Source of the DNA: Blattamonas nauphoetae
Taxonomy: Eukaryota; Preaxostyla; Oxymonadida
NCBI GenBank assembly: GCA_033064195.1
Contig: JARBJD010000077.1
Location: 205,473-269,472 of the forward strand
Reading direction: 5' to 3'
DNA: 64,000 nt
The notes under the pieces are model-generated. The model saw only the letters and a list, made by a program, of their open reading frames with translations. It was not told the origin of the DNA and did not search any database. The position numbers were made by a program, and so were the translations under genes. This document shows, one piece after another, positions 40,913 through 51,950 of this stretch (its first letter is position 1; each line of letters starts with the position of its first letter).

Positions 40913-42241
40913 AAGTTGTCTCGGAGGTTGTTGAGCAGGATGTGTATGTGCAGGCGGTGACTGTCACATCGAAAGATGGGCCTGAAGCTGACATTTTTGA
41001 CAGACTTCCTTGACATCGAGTGTGAGATGAGGAGTGATGAGTAGTCGTAGGCGGAGATGAAAATCCATTCTCCAGATCGTCCGCTCGAACACTGACAGAT
41101 TTTATCGAATTTTGAGTCGATGACAAGACTTGAAGGTGGGAATTTGGATGGACATGAAATTGAGATCCCTCTGCCGTCATGTGTGGAGGATCACGTGGAG
41201 AACGAGCATTCTCTGATGATGGGAAGATGGTCAGAGAGGCAGTGGGGGAGATCAGAGATCCGACAGACGCGGATGACAGGGTCGATGGAAGAACGACGAT
41301 CAGTTTGGAGAATGCCAGATCATCCACACACATTGACGTTCGTGGCAGCAAAGAGGTCAGATATGAGGCTGTGAGTCCGCTGGGGTCCAGGAACAGCGCC
41401 GCTCCATTCGCGGTAGCTGAACTGTCAGAAAATATTGTCGAGGTGATGGAGAGTTGTCCGCCTGTGACTGACCGAGAGAGCTCCTCCATTTGCAGCTGAA
41501 CACGGCGCGAAGATCGAACTGGCAATGGTTTCTACCTTATCAGTGCCGATTGTTCCACTCAGGGCTTAGCCCGACCCAATCGAGACGAGAGAGGTGAACG
41601 AGCAGCTTGACATGGCCATGAATCCATTTTGGTCAATGTTAGTGTCTCGCTTGTTTCAGTGAAGGCAGAGTCCACAGGCAGTGTGATTGTGCGGCAAGTC
41701 GCGTCAGAGTTGACAGTGACGGTGATGCTCAACTGACCCGCCGCGGTGGTGGCTGTTTTAGATCTTGAAACACATTGACATAAACGACTGAAAGAGACAC
41801 GGATTCAGTTAGTGTGGCATCGATGAGAGATGAGCTCGTTGACCCACAATCGGTGAAGGGAGAGGAAGAGAACGTCACTGTTCCAGTTGACTTTGTGATC
41901 GAGAAAAGGGTGGTTGTTGACGTCAGATCGTTGATGATCGTCGTTGTGAAAGCTACATTGCCTATGGACGTGACGGCGAAGAGAGAAGAATGTGCAGTTG
42001 GACTGAGCGAGGCAAGCGTGTATGAAGAGATGGAGAGTGTTGCTGTTGATATGTGGGAGAGTATTGGTGAAACAGTGCAAGTCGTGAACGAGCACAGTCT
42101 TTTCTTGTTCAAAGAAAGCGAGATTTTGCCTTCCTGTGAACATCTGAGCCTTATCACGGCGCGGACGTCCTCGCCAAAGTGGAGGAAATGATCGATGCAG
42201 TGGACGTCGAAATCGTAAGCCCAGCCATCGCCTCCTGACAC
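40913..42241 (-). pseudogene. Captured beta-helix receptor fragments
   Basis: Minus-strand frames 41525-40913 (RSVTGGQLSITSTIFSDSSA, ANGAALFLDPSG, TSMCVDDLAFSKLIVVLPS) and 42241-41729 (SPTAHSSLFAVTSIGNVAFT, TSTTTLFSITKSTGTVTFSS, FTDCGSTSSSLIDATLTESV) carry the Ser/Thr-rich coil pattern of the giant receptors. The frames are broken between 41526 and 41728, and neither has a signal peptide or membrane segment. They sit inside element A and were probably picked up from a paralogue of the gene the element later hit. Confidence 0.5.
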
Positions 42242-42853
42242 TCACACCATCTTGTTCGACAGGATGTCGCTGTTCTTCCAGAGTTGATTGATGATGTCAA
42301 GATCATCGTAGTAGTCGACGAGGGATTGGAAATCAGCAGCAACCTTCTCAGCTCGTTCGCCAGCCTTCTCGCCGTCTGATCCTTCTTCCCGCGTGTTGGC
42401 GACTTCGACTGAATTTGTGTCGGTGCCACATTCATCGGATATGTCGGAATCGACAAATAGAAACGCCAGTTGTGGACAGCATCGGCTGATCCTGTCTACT
42501 CCATCAGAATGCGAGGGTCAGTCTCGTAATGCGGGAACCACACAATGTGTGCGTTGAGGGCAACTTGATGGGAGTTGGAGGACATGGGAAGAAAGTAGGG
42601 AAGTGGAAGATTGGGGTTTGTAGAAGGAGGGTTGGGTGAAGTGGTGGATGTCTTCCTGTGGGTATCTTTGGTGCGAGATTGGCTCGGATTGATGTGTTGT
42701 TTCTGACTGTTTTTGATTGGTGTATGTGGGAGGCAGTGCGAAAGAACCAGAAAAATCTCGTTTGGTTAGCTGGTTGGCGCGAGATGTGGCATATTCTTCA
42801 TCGAATGGCTGATTCTCTGATTGTTGCAGTGGACGACGATATGACTGGGAATT
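42242..42853. other. Interior of element A, unassigned
   Basis: A short minus-strand frame (42154-42456) is basic and Ser-rich. I see no motif and cannot assign the rest. Confidence 0.35.
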
Positions 42854-43588
42854 CTACGTGACAATGGCAGCAGACGATTGTTGTGGAAACTGTGGGTTGA
42901 TGTGCTGTTGCTGTTGGTTCACAAAACCCTCCCTGTTTGAGAGGGAGTCGGGCTTCTGTTTGGCATACCGCTTTGCCTGTAAACGGACAGTGCTGTGCTC
43001 GTTCTGAGAAAGGAAGGGAGAGAAGTACTTTTGTTGATCTGGGAAGGCAACAACAACTCGTCCAGAATCGACAAGCGGGTTCTGGACATCGTTGACCTTG
43101 TCTGGAGGGTGTTCGTGTTTGTTTCGATTCTCAAGGGCTTTAACATGAGAATGGAGGGGATACGTCATAACATCGTCTGAGTAGAGAGGTGGGAGTCGAG
43201 TATCTTCCGCTTGCTCCTGTTGTGAGTGCATCAGAGATCTGATGGTCATCGGGAACTCCTGACTGGGCACATCTGCTTGGACATCTTCAAAAACAAGCAC
43301 TTGTTGATTGTATGTCGGTTGCTGCTGACGAGGAGGGTATTGATGGGCGAGAGATTCCACGATGATGGGATAGAACTCGTCCGAGTTGTAATTCTGGTCC
43401 CTCATCGAAGGATGCTGCCAATAGTGCATGTGGCGAGGTCGAGGACGCCCAGACATTCCCATTTGTGTTGAGGGAGTCTTTTCAATGTCATCACCTGGCT
43501 GTTGGGGAAGACGTCGACGATGCTGTCGGGGTGACGTTCTTGACGATGCAAATGGGGATTGAGAATCGTCCCCCTCGACACCATCCAT
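42854..43588 (-). CDS. Gln/Pro/His-rich hypothetical frame inside element A (244 codons)
   Basis: An intact minus-strand frame beginning MDGVEGDDSQSPFASSRTSP and ending in HINPQFPQQSSAAIVT. It is rich in Gln, Pro and His and has no predicted domain, signal peptide or membrane segment; it reads as a disordered region. It may be a captured exon and not a full gene. It is not a transposase by any motif I can see. Confidence 0.4.
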   Translation of the reverse strand: MDGVEGDDSQSPFASSRTSPRQHRRRLPQQPGDDIEKTPSTQMGMSGRPRPRHMHYWQHPSMRDQNYNSDEFYPIIVESLAHQYPPRQQQPTYNQQVLVFEDVQADVPSQEFPMTIRSLMHSQQEQAEDTRLPPLYSDDVMTYPLHSHVKALENRNKHEHPPDKVNDVQNPLVDSGRVVVAFPDQQKYFSPFLSQNEHSTVRLQAKRYAKQKPDSLSNREGFVNQQQQHINPQFPQQSSAAIVT

Positions 43589-44323
43589 AAGGTCGTCATG
43601 GGGAAGGGATTTAAATTGAGTTCAAAGTTTGTCGGCTTGACAGGGACATAGATGAATCCATTCCGTTCGATCGGAAGAGGATAGTTATGTGTCGTGTGAT
43701 CTCGACCGTATTCAGGAAAGATATCGAGGAATGGAGGATTTCGAGTCGTTTGGTTATGTTAGTTAATACAGTGTCGCATTTGCATCAGAATACAACGAGT
43801 TTTTCATCATCTTTTGATTTGTTGTGTGGATGAAAGGTATGCCATATTTGCATGCACAGAGGAGAGATTATCTGATTCAGAAACCTGAATTGATTGATGA
43901 GACTTCGCTATTGATTATTGTTGAGGATCTGATTGACAATCCAATGTGGACACAGTTAGTAGGCATGGATTTCGCTGGAAAATGACAAGGGACCCACATT
44001 TCTCGAGAGTGATCTAGGCCTGAGTGAAGATGAGTCGATGTCGAGTGTTTTTAACTCTTCTTTGAGTGTCCATTCTTCCTGTTCAATACACGGTTCCATT
44101 TTTCATCATGATCCAATCGCTCAGGAGGGGTCATCAAACAGTGAGATTCAGCATGTGTCATGGCTTGCCCAAGCATTCGAAAGGATGGGAAAGCCCTTCA
44201 CCGTGTCCCTCAATCGTATCTGAGCGATGAGTGGATGAGATTGTTAAAACACAATCAGAGATAGAGGCCTTTCTGACCGTCCAATCTTTCCAGACTCACA
44301 ATGAAACTCGTCGCTTTCAGGAT
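43589..44323. other. Interior of element A, decayed gene piece
   Basis: Plus-strand short pieces such as YLIQKPELIDETSLLIIVEDLIDNP and EIQHVSWLAQAFERMGKPFTVSL look like protein but are split by stops. A phrase of similar type (KPESTALIDKLFVG) is in element B at about 33320-33400, so both elements may hold pieces of one gene family. Confidence 0.35.
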
Positions 44324-44743
44324 ATATATCCTGTTGAAAGGGCGGTATACACCAGAGAGAGGAGAGTTAAAGAGAAAGTGGGAGGATCCGATTCAAAAAA
44401 AGGCCAATTCAATCCAATTGTCGAACATTACTCATCCGATCATGAATACTGCAATAATTTCACAAAAATATGAATGATCACGTCAGAAAAATCCTGTTAA
44501 GAAAAAAGTTGGAGATCCCGGGATTCGAACCTGGGACCCAACAGTGGAAGTCTTTGTATCTACCAACTCGTCCATTTGTACAATTTTTTTTGATCAAATA
44601 TCCACACCGATAAGGTTTAAAAAAACCAACTTTTTTTGCAGATTTCCAACGGTCGTTCAGATTTCCAACGGTCGTTCAGAAAACCAACTGCAGTTCAGAA
44701 AACCAACTGCACTCGAGAAAACCAACTTTAAATTGAGATGACC
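44324..44743 (-). repeat. Right 420-bp terminal inverted repeat of element A
   Basis: Inverted partner of 36660-37079 with the same length. It encodes the same short open frames on the opposite strand, so the two repeats are nearly identical. Confidence 0.9.
44508..44574 (-). other. tRNA-like Pol III promoter unit in right terminal repeat
   Basis: The mirror copy of 36829-36895 with the same box A, box B and T-run. The two units point toward the middle of the element. Confidence 0.55.
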
Positions 44744-44752
44744 AGCACGATG
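44744..44752. repeat. 9-bp target-site duplication, right copy (element A)
   Basis: AGCACGATG, the second copy of the duplication at 36651-36659. Confidence 0.85.
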
Positions 44753-45158
44753 TCAACGAGAGAGATCCAGATTCAACAATGAACAGCGATTCAGCTCGTG
44801 GGTTGGTGTTTGTGTTTTGGTTGGATGTTGGTTGGAGAGGAATGAATGAGATGGAAGTGAACGAGAGAGGAGATGTCTGCGTGGTGAACGAGGCTGTGCT
44901 CGCAATGGAGAGAACATGCTTTGTGTTGTCCGATGATTCGACAGACAACGCGTTTGACGATGTGAACCCAACAGATTCGATGAGGTCACTGCACACTGTG
45001 ATCCCTTGGCCAGCTCCCAATTTTACGAGATTGGACGAGAGAGATGAGCAGGGAAGCGAAGAAAGGCCGCATTTCGAGTGAATTCCTCCTTCCGAATGAA
45101 GAAACATTGTTTTCTTATCATATGGATGCCAGCTGTAGATCAGCTCAAATCTCCACAA
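44744..45158 (-). pseudogene. Interrupted receptor gene, 5'-most surviving part
   Basis: The minus-strand frame reads ELIYSWHPYDKKTMFLHSEG, then HSKCGLSSLPCSSLSSNLVK (a module boundary) and beta-helix coils to ESGSLSLTSC at the element A junction. It aligns with an internal module of the intact receptors (IFVASEG...NNCGLVALPCSSF), not with their N-terminus. Signal peptide and first modules are therefore missing. The similarity ends at about 45165, where AT-rich DNA begins, so a deletion or a third insertion removed the 5' part. The gene cannot make a secreted receptor as it stands. Confidence 0.75.
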
Positions 45159-46121
45159 CCAGATATCCGTTTAAAACCAAATAAAAAGAGTTTTTATCGT
45201 GAATATATCGAAAAAAGACTCACCAAAAAATAAAATTTTTCCCAAAAAACTTTTTTGTCGAGAAAAATGGTGTTTTTTCGCAACTTTCCAAATACCCAAC
45301 ATTTTTTTACAGAATTTTGTAAAAAAAATATTTTCTTGAAAAAAACGTTTCAGTGGAAAATTTCATCAAAATTGGTCGACAGGTTGTGGAGATATGATTT
45401 AGACACACTCCCAGAAGGGCCTAAAACGAGGTTTTTTAAGGTTTTCTCCGATTTGCCAAGATAGAAAAATTCAAAATTTGATTTTTTTCTTAGTTTGACA
45501 AAAATGGTTTGTTTCAACCCCAGGTTCCGGGTTGTTGACAGAACCGGGTTAATGACACATCTATAAGATTTGGTTTTCACCTTTTGAAGTTTTCGTGCTC
45601 TGGATCATTTCGGGATTTTAAGCAACAGTCAGAAATAGGTTGAGAAGTGATTTCCAAGTGTATTTTGTTTGATTTGTGCAATATGCTGATTTTTGAAAAA
45701 TTTTGGTTTCACAAAATCTTTCATATCTCCGCAACGCCTTGTCAGATCTTCATCAAATTTGGTCAGAAATTCAATCAAAATGTATTTTTATCGCTTGTGA
45801 GACAATATTTGAAAAAATAGTTTTCCTATAGTGTGATATAGTGGTTTCAAGGGTCAAAAATGTATGTTTTATTGAAAAACATGGTATCTCGTTTCTCCGT
45901 AAGTACCCGACCGATTTTAAAAATTTTGGCCACAAACGAAAGATAATATCATAACTACTCGAATGATATGGAGATATCGATAATCGGTTGGGTGTGTGGG
46001 GCTGGGTGGTCAAAATGATTTTTCACTATTTGACTTTGTCGGGCCCAAAAAAAGACCTGGTCTGTAACTTTTTTTCTTGTTTTTTTTGCGGCTAATTTTC
46101 GATGTCGATCACTCAGAAAAA
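45159..46121. other. AT-rich non-coding DNA
   Basis: T- and A-runs and short frames only. A loosely repeated phrase of the type TCATCAAAATTGGTCGACAGG / TCATCAAATTTGGTCAG...AT occurs in both orientations near 45360-45400 and 45730-45780, next to 'GGAGATAT' or its reverse. I see no gene. Confidence 0.45.
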
Positions 46122-46226
46122 AATTTGGGCGATTTATTTAATAAAGTCATTACCGTGTCCCAATGGTTAAGCTATATGCAAGTGCCAGGATAAAACAATT
46201 GTACTTGTGAAACTGCGAATGGGGTA
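46122..46226 (+). pseudogene. Orphan 18S rRNA 5'-end fragment, mutated
   Basis: GTGAAACTGCGAATGG (46208-46223) is identical to a conserved block near position 80-95 of eukaryotic 18S. The bases before it keep the 18S order: AGTCAT, TGTC-CAA, TTAAGC-AT-GCAAG, ATAAACAATTGTAC-like blocks, then the match. The extreme 5' block (GGTTGATCCTGCC) is too changed to be functional. The rRNA stops after the match and unrelated repeats follow. The complete part of the rDNA begins only 9 kb downstream at about 55290, and that copy lacks this very region. Confidence 0.6.
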
Positions 46227-46236
46227 CCTCAATTTT

Positions 46237-46335
46237 CAGGGGAAACACTTGGTCTCAGGGGAAAAACTCGATGTCAGGGAAAAAACTCGATGTCAGTGGA
46301 AAATCTCTATCACAGGGGAAAATCTCGGGCCACAA
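46237..46335 (+). repeat. Short tandem repeat, about 20-bp unit
   Basis: Five imperfect copies of a unit of the form CAGGGGAAAAACTCGATGT, beginning at TTCAGGGGAAACACTTGGT. Confidence 0.7.
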
Positions 46336-46599
46336 ATGATCGTTCAACTTCAAGGTATCTGATTTCTCCTCTCAATTCATCGATTGTTGTCCTCAGGAGA
46401 GACTCTTACCTTTTATATGGACGCAGATCCATTCATCGCTTTTATCCATAAGTTTGTGCAGGAACAAAATTGAACACATCATTCTGTCTCTTGAAGTATT
46501 TAAGATTCTGATTTCATTTTCTCTTTCTTTGGAATATGTGTATCTTCCATGCATTACTTCCTTTTTCTCGTCTGATCTTCATTCCGTGTCAACTATTTC

Positions 46600-48080
46600 T
46601 TCCTCATTCATTTAGAGGCGGAAATGGTCCACTCTATACTTCAATTTCGGTAACTTAACATCAACAGTGGACCTTAATATCACAAACATCGTCTCCTCTC
46701 CAACCATTCTCCGTCGTCGATATCAGTGTTGGCACAGGCAAAGAACTGCTCTCAACTCTTCATCAATTGTGTCTTAAACCCTTCTTTTATACAGCCGAAC
46801 CGTCAGCTATCATATATACCAACACACTCTCTCAATTAGCTGGCCTTGAATCTGAAGCCCTCCAACGATCATCACCCACTACTCGCAGAACAAAGAATCA
46901 AGTCTATCTTTGAGAGGTACTTGCACGGCTTTGAAGAGTACCATTTTACCTCAGCATTCTTGGCAGTTGTGCAAGGATTTGATGATGAATACGACAATCA
47001 TCAGCAACAGCTCGTCCCATGAATACGGTGGGACTTTTATTCTGCGAACGAAAAGAGTCGTCAACAACACGCTGACATGCGAACATTTGACATCAAAAAG
47101 CAATGGCGGGAGAATCCTGACCCAATGCCATTCTCTGATGATTCATCACTCCATTTTTTGGACTAACCACTGTTTTAAATCAACAGCCGGGAAGTGTGGT
47201 GGTTTTCTTTATCATGATAGCCGACCAACGACGCATATTGATCTTAAAATGGCAGACAATCCCACCTTTGAAACAGGATCGTGTGTCCATCTCCAATCTT
47301 CGTCAGGTATTTTCAATCACCTTCGCATCTTATCCATTTGCTGACGGTGTCAAGTTTTTGATGGTCTCCTCTCACTCAAACAACTAGTCTTATCGGAAGG
47401 TCAAATTTCTCGTCTTCACATTGCTGGTCTCAGATGCAATGGAACTCATAGGATCTTCTTCTGACCAATTGTGTATGCACTCACATTCATGTTTCTCATT
47501 TATTTAATTTTTCCTGTCATATTCTTCTCTTTGATCGAACAATCATTGTATTCTTTCATGCTGTTCCACAGGCACGTTATTCCATCTTACTGTCCAGAAA
47601 TGTCGATTGTCTTTCCGCTACCTCTGCTTCTCTCCTCTCTCAACTCAAACACTCTTCGATCAGCCATCTCATCTTAGCAGATGCTGTAAACAACTTCACT
47701 GTATATGCTCGATGCGAATATGAAACATAAATGTGGAATACACCTTGCTTCTTGTTCAAATCACTGAAGGGGACTCATTTGCACCAACTTCATTTTCACT
47801 CATCGACATTGAGCCAAACTTTCTTAACCACACGCACATCACCACATACTGAGCTCTCTGAATGCTCTTTTGATCAGACGACGATACGCCAGCCCTCTTA
47901 TCTTGTGTATTCCATTCAAAGATCATCCCGATTGTAAGATCAACGTCCTCCTCAACTGCTCTCACTTCTCCGGCACACACTCACAGATTCCCTTTATCCC
48001 CCTGACCAGCCTTCCAAGTTCCAGTGTACACACCCAGATCGTCAACACCATCATAGTCAGCTCTGATCCATTCATCGACT
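46600..48080 (+). pseudogene. Decayed beta-helix surface protein gene
   Basis: The clearest part is 46910-47344 (ISNSSSHEYGGTFILRT, SNGGRILTQCHSLMIHHSIFWTN, GKCGGFLYHDSRPTTHIDLK), with the strand-turn-GG pattern seen in the first 600 residues of the intact receptors. Later pieces (LSECSFDQT near 47850; CKINVLLNCSHFSGTHSQIPF near 47935) continue the pattern in other frames. Many stops and frameshifts separate them and no signal peptide or membrane segment is present. Old remnant. Confidence 0.45.
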
Positions 48081-50236
48081 GAAAACAAAGAACTCCATCC
48101 TCCGATCAAATCGAAGACAACATTTACATCAAGTCAAGACTTCTGGGATTAATGGCACCGATAAAGGTTGATCTCTCACCCAATCCTTCTCGACTCCGGA
48201 ATCGGATGTTACGATCATTCGACGGGTGTTTAAGCGGATTCACTGGTCTGGAAGAAAACAGGAGAATCGCCAATGGTGTCGCTCCTCGTGTTGATCATCA
48301 CGAAACCAACGAAAGGGCTTGTGAATCGTCGATGCTGCCGTTTCAGACACTGCATTATTTCTGATCGTTCCTGATCGAGGAAGAGAGGGAAGTTACGATC
48401 ATTCCAGCTGGATCAGCGAAAATCCCATCTGACGTCTCACAGCCTCGAACGACTCTGGTGATAGTGATATAGTCAAACGAGTCAAGACACCCCGTTACGA
48501 TCGTCAAATCCAAAAATATTCATTGTTCATCACCAGCCATCAATTCTGCGCTGATCAGAGACATCGACCTCGTCTTCGACTCAGACTCTGCATTTCTCAA
48601 TCGTCCATTCCTCGAAACAGCGTCCGACGTCACGATGACGAGTGATAAAACGGCTAGAAACACATGAAACGAAGAAAGCGGGATGGCGAGCCGAATAAAA
48701 ACGAAGGATCGCTCACAAGGGGGCGAACGAAGGAAGAGTGGGCTATCGAGGTTAGAAAAGCCATATTGTCGAAGGTGGAATTGATGTTTGTCGAGAAATA
48801 GTGGAGGTGTGAATGTAAAATGATTATGCCGGAACTGGAATCAGTTTTGAATCCTGATGACTAGACTGTCCATGATGTTCCTGGCTCGTGGACAATCTTT
48901 CGTTTTGGAGGGCTTTAGTCACATTTCATCAAGAATATGAAAGCATCGACAGATGTTTGAACATTCATTATCTTCCTTTCAGTTCATTTCTCTTATCTGA
49001 ACAGTCAATGAAGAGAATGAGCGTGATCAATCACCCACAAGGAATGTCGATGTTTCACTCCGATTTGCAGAAATGAACGAGAAGGAGACTCAAATCGAAA
49101 GAAAGCAGAAAGGTATCGTGTCATTTTCAGTCCATTCCACTCTGCCCCTCCTAATTCATTGCATTCTTAACTCATTCAGGCTGATCCTGCCTGTCTTCAG
49201 TGTTTTGTCATTTGCTTCTTTCCTGCGCAATCATGTCCCTCCCTCCCTGCACAATCATGTTCCTTCCTTCCTGCGCAATCCTGTTCCTCCCTCCATTCGC
49301 GTTCTGATCCTCCTTCGCTTTGCATTCAAGCGGCATTCTTTTCGTTCGCTATCTGATACTTTCTGTCCAATATTTGCCTTGAATTGTCAGTTGGGACGAC
49401 ATTGTTTATTTCAACATCCTATGAGTTCGCTCGATGATTCATTATCACCGTTGCTGAAAATGATTGGACAGACTCTTTCTGGATAAGATTGGCAATGATT
49501 CTCGGATGATGACATGTGCGTCTGCTTTCTTGAGGATGTTTGAGATTGTCGACCAAAAAATGTCCATGCCTTGATGAGAATTCCAACGTACAAGTTTAGA
49601 AGATGCTTTCACTTCAAATATGTTAGAGATAGACATCAAAACGCGAGAGAAACAGACGTCAGATTGTGTTGGGGGAGTTCTGATAGTGTTGTTCACACTG
49701 TTTGTGTAATCCAACGGTGCGTACTATAAGGAATAATCAAGAAACAGAATATCAAATTGAATAGGTTCGAATGTGGCCATCGATGAACACATCTATTGTC
49801 TGCTCCATTCGTTTTCGTTTTTCTGATCGCGGTCTCACACGGGATGAATTAAAACAACCGTCTGAACATCAATAAAATTGTGGTGGATGAGTTGTCCTTC
49901 AGGAGTATATGGGCGTTTTTTTTCGAGACTCAACACCCCCTTTTTTGAACACAAATCAGATTATTCCACATTAATCAAACAGTGAGAGGCGGGAAAAGTT
50001 TAGTTTTTCAATGGTTCATGTTGGTGAGTTTCTGTTGTTTTATATTTAGGGTGGATCACATGTTTTTTGAAAATAGAAACTGATCACAATTCATAAGAAC
50101 GATGCAGACATAAACAATCGAAAAAAACATGAAAAGTTTAACTAATCTAAGAAAGAGTGAGTTTGGCACCGTTGGCGAGTGTTCAGTCAAGAACAACTCA
50201 TTGAATTCGGGAAATAGCGGATAACGACCTTCCTTC
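48081..50236. other. Non-coding stretch
   Basis: No convincing gene. The plus-strand frame 49073-49486 includes a three-copy repeat of about 26 bp (CCTGCGCAATCATGTCCCTC type, 49222-49300), which explains its RNHVPPSLHNHVPSF protein phrase. The rest is mixed or AT-rich. Confidence 0.4.
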
Positions 50237-50257
50237 TTGTTATCCACACTTCCTCCT

Positions 50258-51950
50258 CGTTCGTTCTTTTCCGTCGTTCGCTCTTTCTCATTGTTCGATC
50301 ATCCCCGTCGTTCGCTCATCCTCCTCGTTCGCTCATCCTCGTCGTTCGCTCTTTCTCATTGTTCGATCATCCCCGTCGTTCGCTCATCCTCGTCGTTCGC
50401 TCATCCTCGTCGTTCGCTCTTTCTCGTCGTTCGCTCATCCTCCTCGTTCGCTCTTTCTCATTGTTCGCTCATCCTCGTCGTTCGCTCTTTCTCATTGTTC
50501 GATCATCCCCGTCGTTCGCTCATCCTCGTCGTTCGCTCATCCTCGTCGTTCGCTCATCCTCCTCGTTCGCTCTTTCTCATTGTTCGCTCATCCTCGTCGT
50601 TCGCTCTTTCTCATTGTTCGATCATCCCCGTCGTTCGCTCATCCTCCTCGTTCGCTCATCCTCGTCGTTCGCTCATCCTCGTCGTTCGCTCATCCTCGTC
50701 GTTCGCTCTTTCTCGTCGTTCGCTCATCCTCCTCGTTCGCTCTTTCTCATTGTTCGCTCATCCTCGTCGTTCGCTCTTTCTCATTGTTCGCTCATCCTCG
50801 TTGTTCGCTCATCCTCGTCGTTCGCTCATCCTCGTCGTTCGCTCTTTCTCATTGTTCGCTCATCCTCGTCGTTCGCTCTTTCTCATTGTTCGATCATCCC
50901 CGTCGTTCGCTCATCCTCGTCGTTCGCTCATCCTCGTCGTTCGCTCATCCTCGTCGTTCGCTCATCCTCGTCGTTCGCTCATCCTCGTCGTTCGCTCTTT
51001 CTCGTCGTTCGCTCATCCTCCTCGTTCGCTCTTTCTCATTGTTCGATCATCCCCGTCGTTCGCTCATCCTCCTCGTTCGCTCATCCTCGTCGTTCGCTCA
51101 TCCTCGTCGTTCGCTTTTTCTCATTGTTCGATCATCCTCGTCGTTCGCTCATCCTCGTCGTTCGCTCTTTCTCATTGTTCGCTTTTTCTCATTGTTCGAT
51201 CATCCTCGTCGTTCGCTCATCCTCGTCGTTCGCTCATCCTCGTCGTTCGCTTTTTCTCATTGTTCGATCATCCTCGTCGTTCGCTCATCCTCGTCGTTCG
51301 CTCTTTCTCATTGTTCGCTTTTTCTCATTGTTCGATCATCCTCGTCGTTCGCTCATCCTCGTCGTTCGCTCTTTCTCATTGTTCGCTTTTTCTCATTGTT
51401 CGATCATCCTCGTCGTTCGCTCATCCTCGTCGTTCGCTCATCCTCGTCGTTCGCTTTTTCTCATTGTTCGATCATCCTCGTCGTTCGCTCATCCTCGTCG
51501 TTCGCTCTTTCTCATTGTTCGCTTTTTCTCATTGTTCGATCATCCTCGTCGTTCGCTCATCCTCGTCGTTCGCTCATCCTCGTCGTTCGCTTTTTCTCAT
51601 TGTTCGATCATCCTCGTCGTTCGCTCATCCTCGTCGTTCGCTCTTTCTCATTGTTCGCTTTTTCTCATTGTTCGATCATCCTCGTCGTTCGCTCATCCTC
51701 GTCGTTCGCTCATCCTCGTCGTTCGCTTTTTCTCATTGTTCGATCATCCTCGTCGTTCGCTCATCCTCGTCGTTCGCTCTTTCTCATTGTTCGATCATCC
51801 CCGTTGTTCGCTCATCCTCCTCGTTCGCTCATCCTCGTCGTTCGCTCTTTCTCATTGTTCGCTCATCCTCGTCGTTCGCTCATCCTCGTCGTTCGCTCTT
51901 TCTCGTCGCTCGCTCATCCTCCTCGTTCACTCTTCCTCGTTCCTCTTGCA
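50258..51950 (+). repeat. 17-bp minisatellite, about 100 units
   Basis: The array consists of 17-bp units of a few related types: CGTCGTTCGCTCATCCT, CGTCGTTCGCTCTTTCT, CATTGTTCGATCATCCC and CATTGTTCGCTTTTTCT. Between about 51107 and 51740 they form a higher-order pattern in which CGCTTTTTCTCATTGTTCGATC recurs every 68 bp (four units), with two alternating block types giving 136 bp. No unit contains a plus-strand stop in any frame, so three frames stay open for 470-600 codons. These should not be annotated as genes. The unit degenerates from about 51905 on. Confidence 0.95.

Larger units (their letters stand above)
36660..44743. mobile_element. Pack-MULE-like DNA transposon, 8,084 bp (element A)
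   Basis: Three facts define it: a 9-bp duplication (AGCACGATG) flanks it, its ends are 420-bp inverted repeats of equal length and nearly identical sequence, and its removal restores the frame of the host receptor gene. Long terminal inverted repeats with a 9-bp duplication are the hallmark of Mutator-like elements. I find no MULE transposase. Instead the interior holds fragments of several unrelated genes on both strands (armadillo-like piece, dual-specificity phosphatase piece, beta-helix pieces, a Gln/Pro-rich frame), as in Pack-MULEs. GC content rises sharply around 39100-40900. The outermost six bases of the two ends differ (GGCTGC, GGTCAT), then they match from CTCAATTT onward. Confidence 0.85.

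Noticed and set aside
36660-44743. Maverick/Polinton or viral origin of the large element
   Set aside because: No polymerase, integrase, ATPase or capsid-like frame is present, and the duplication is 9 bp, not the 6 bp usual for Mavericks.
45159-46121. AT-rich frames such as 45255-45464
   Set aside because: Homopolymer-driven Lys/Phe-rich protein with no start context or family pattern.
50258-51950. Possible CRISPR array
   Set aside because: Units are contiguous with no unique spacers, and the DNA is eukaryotic nuclear DNA.
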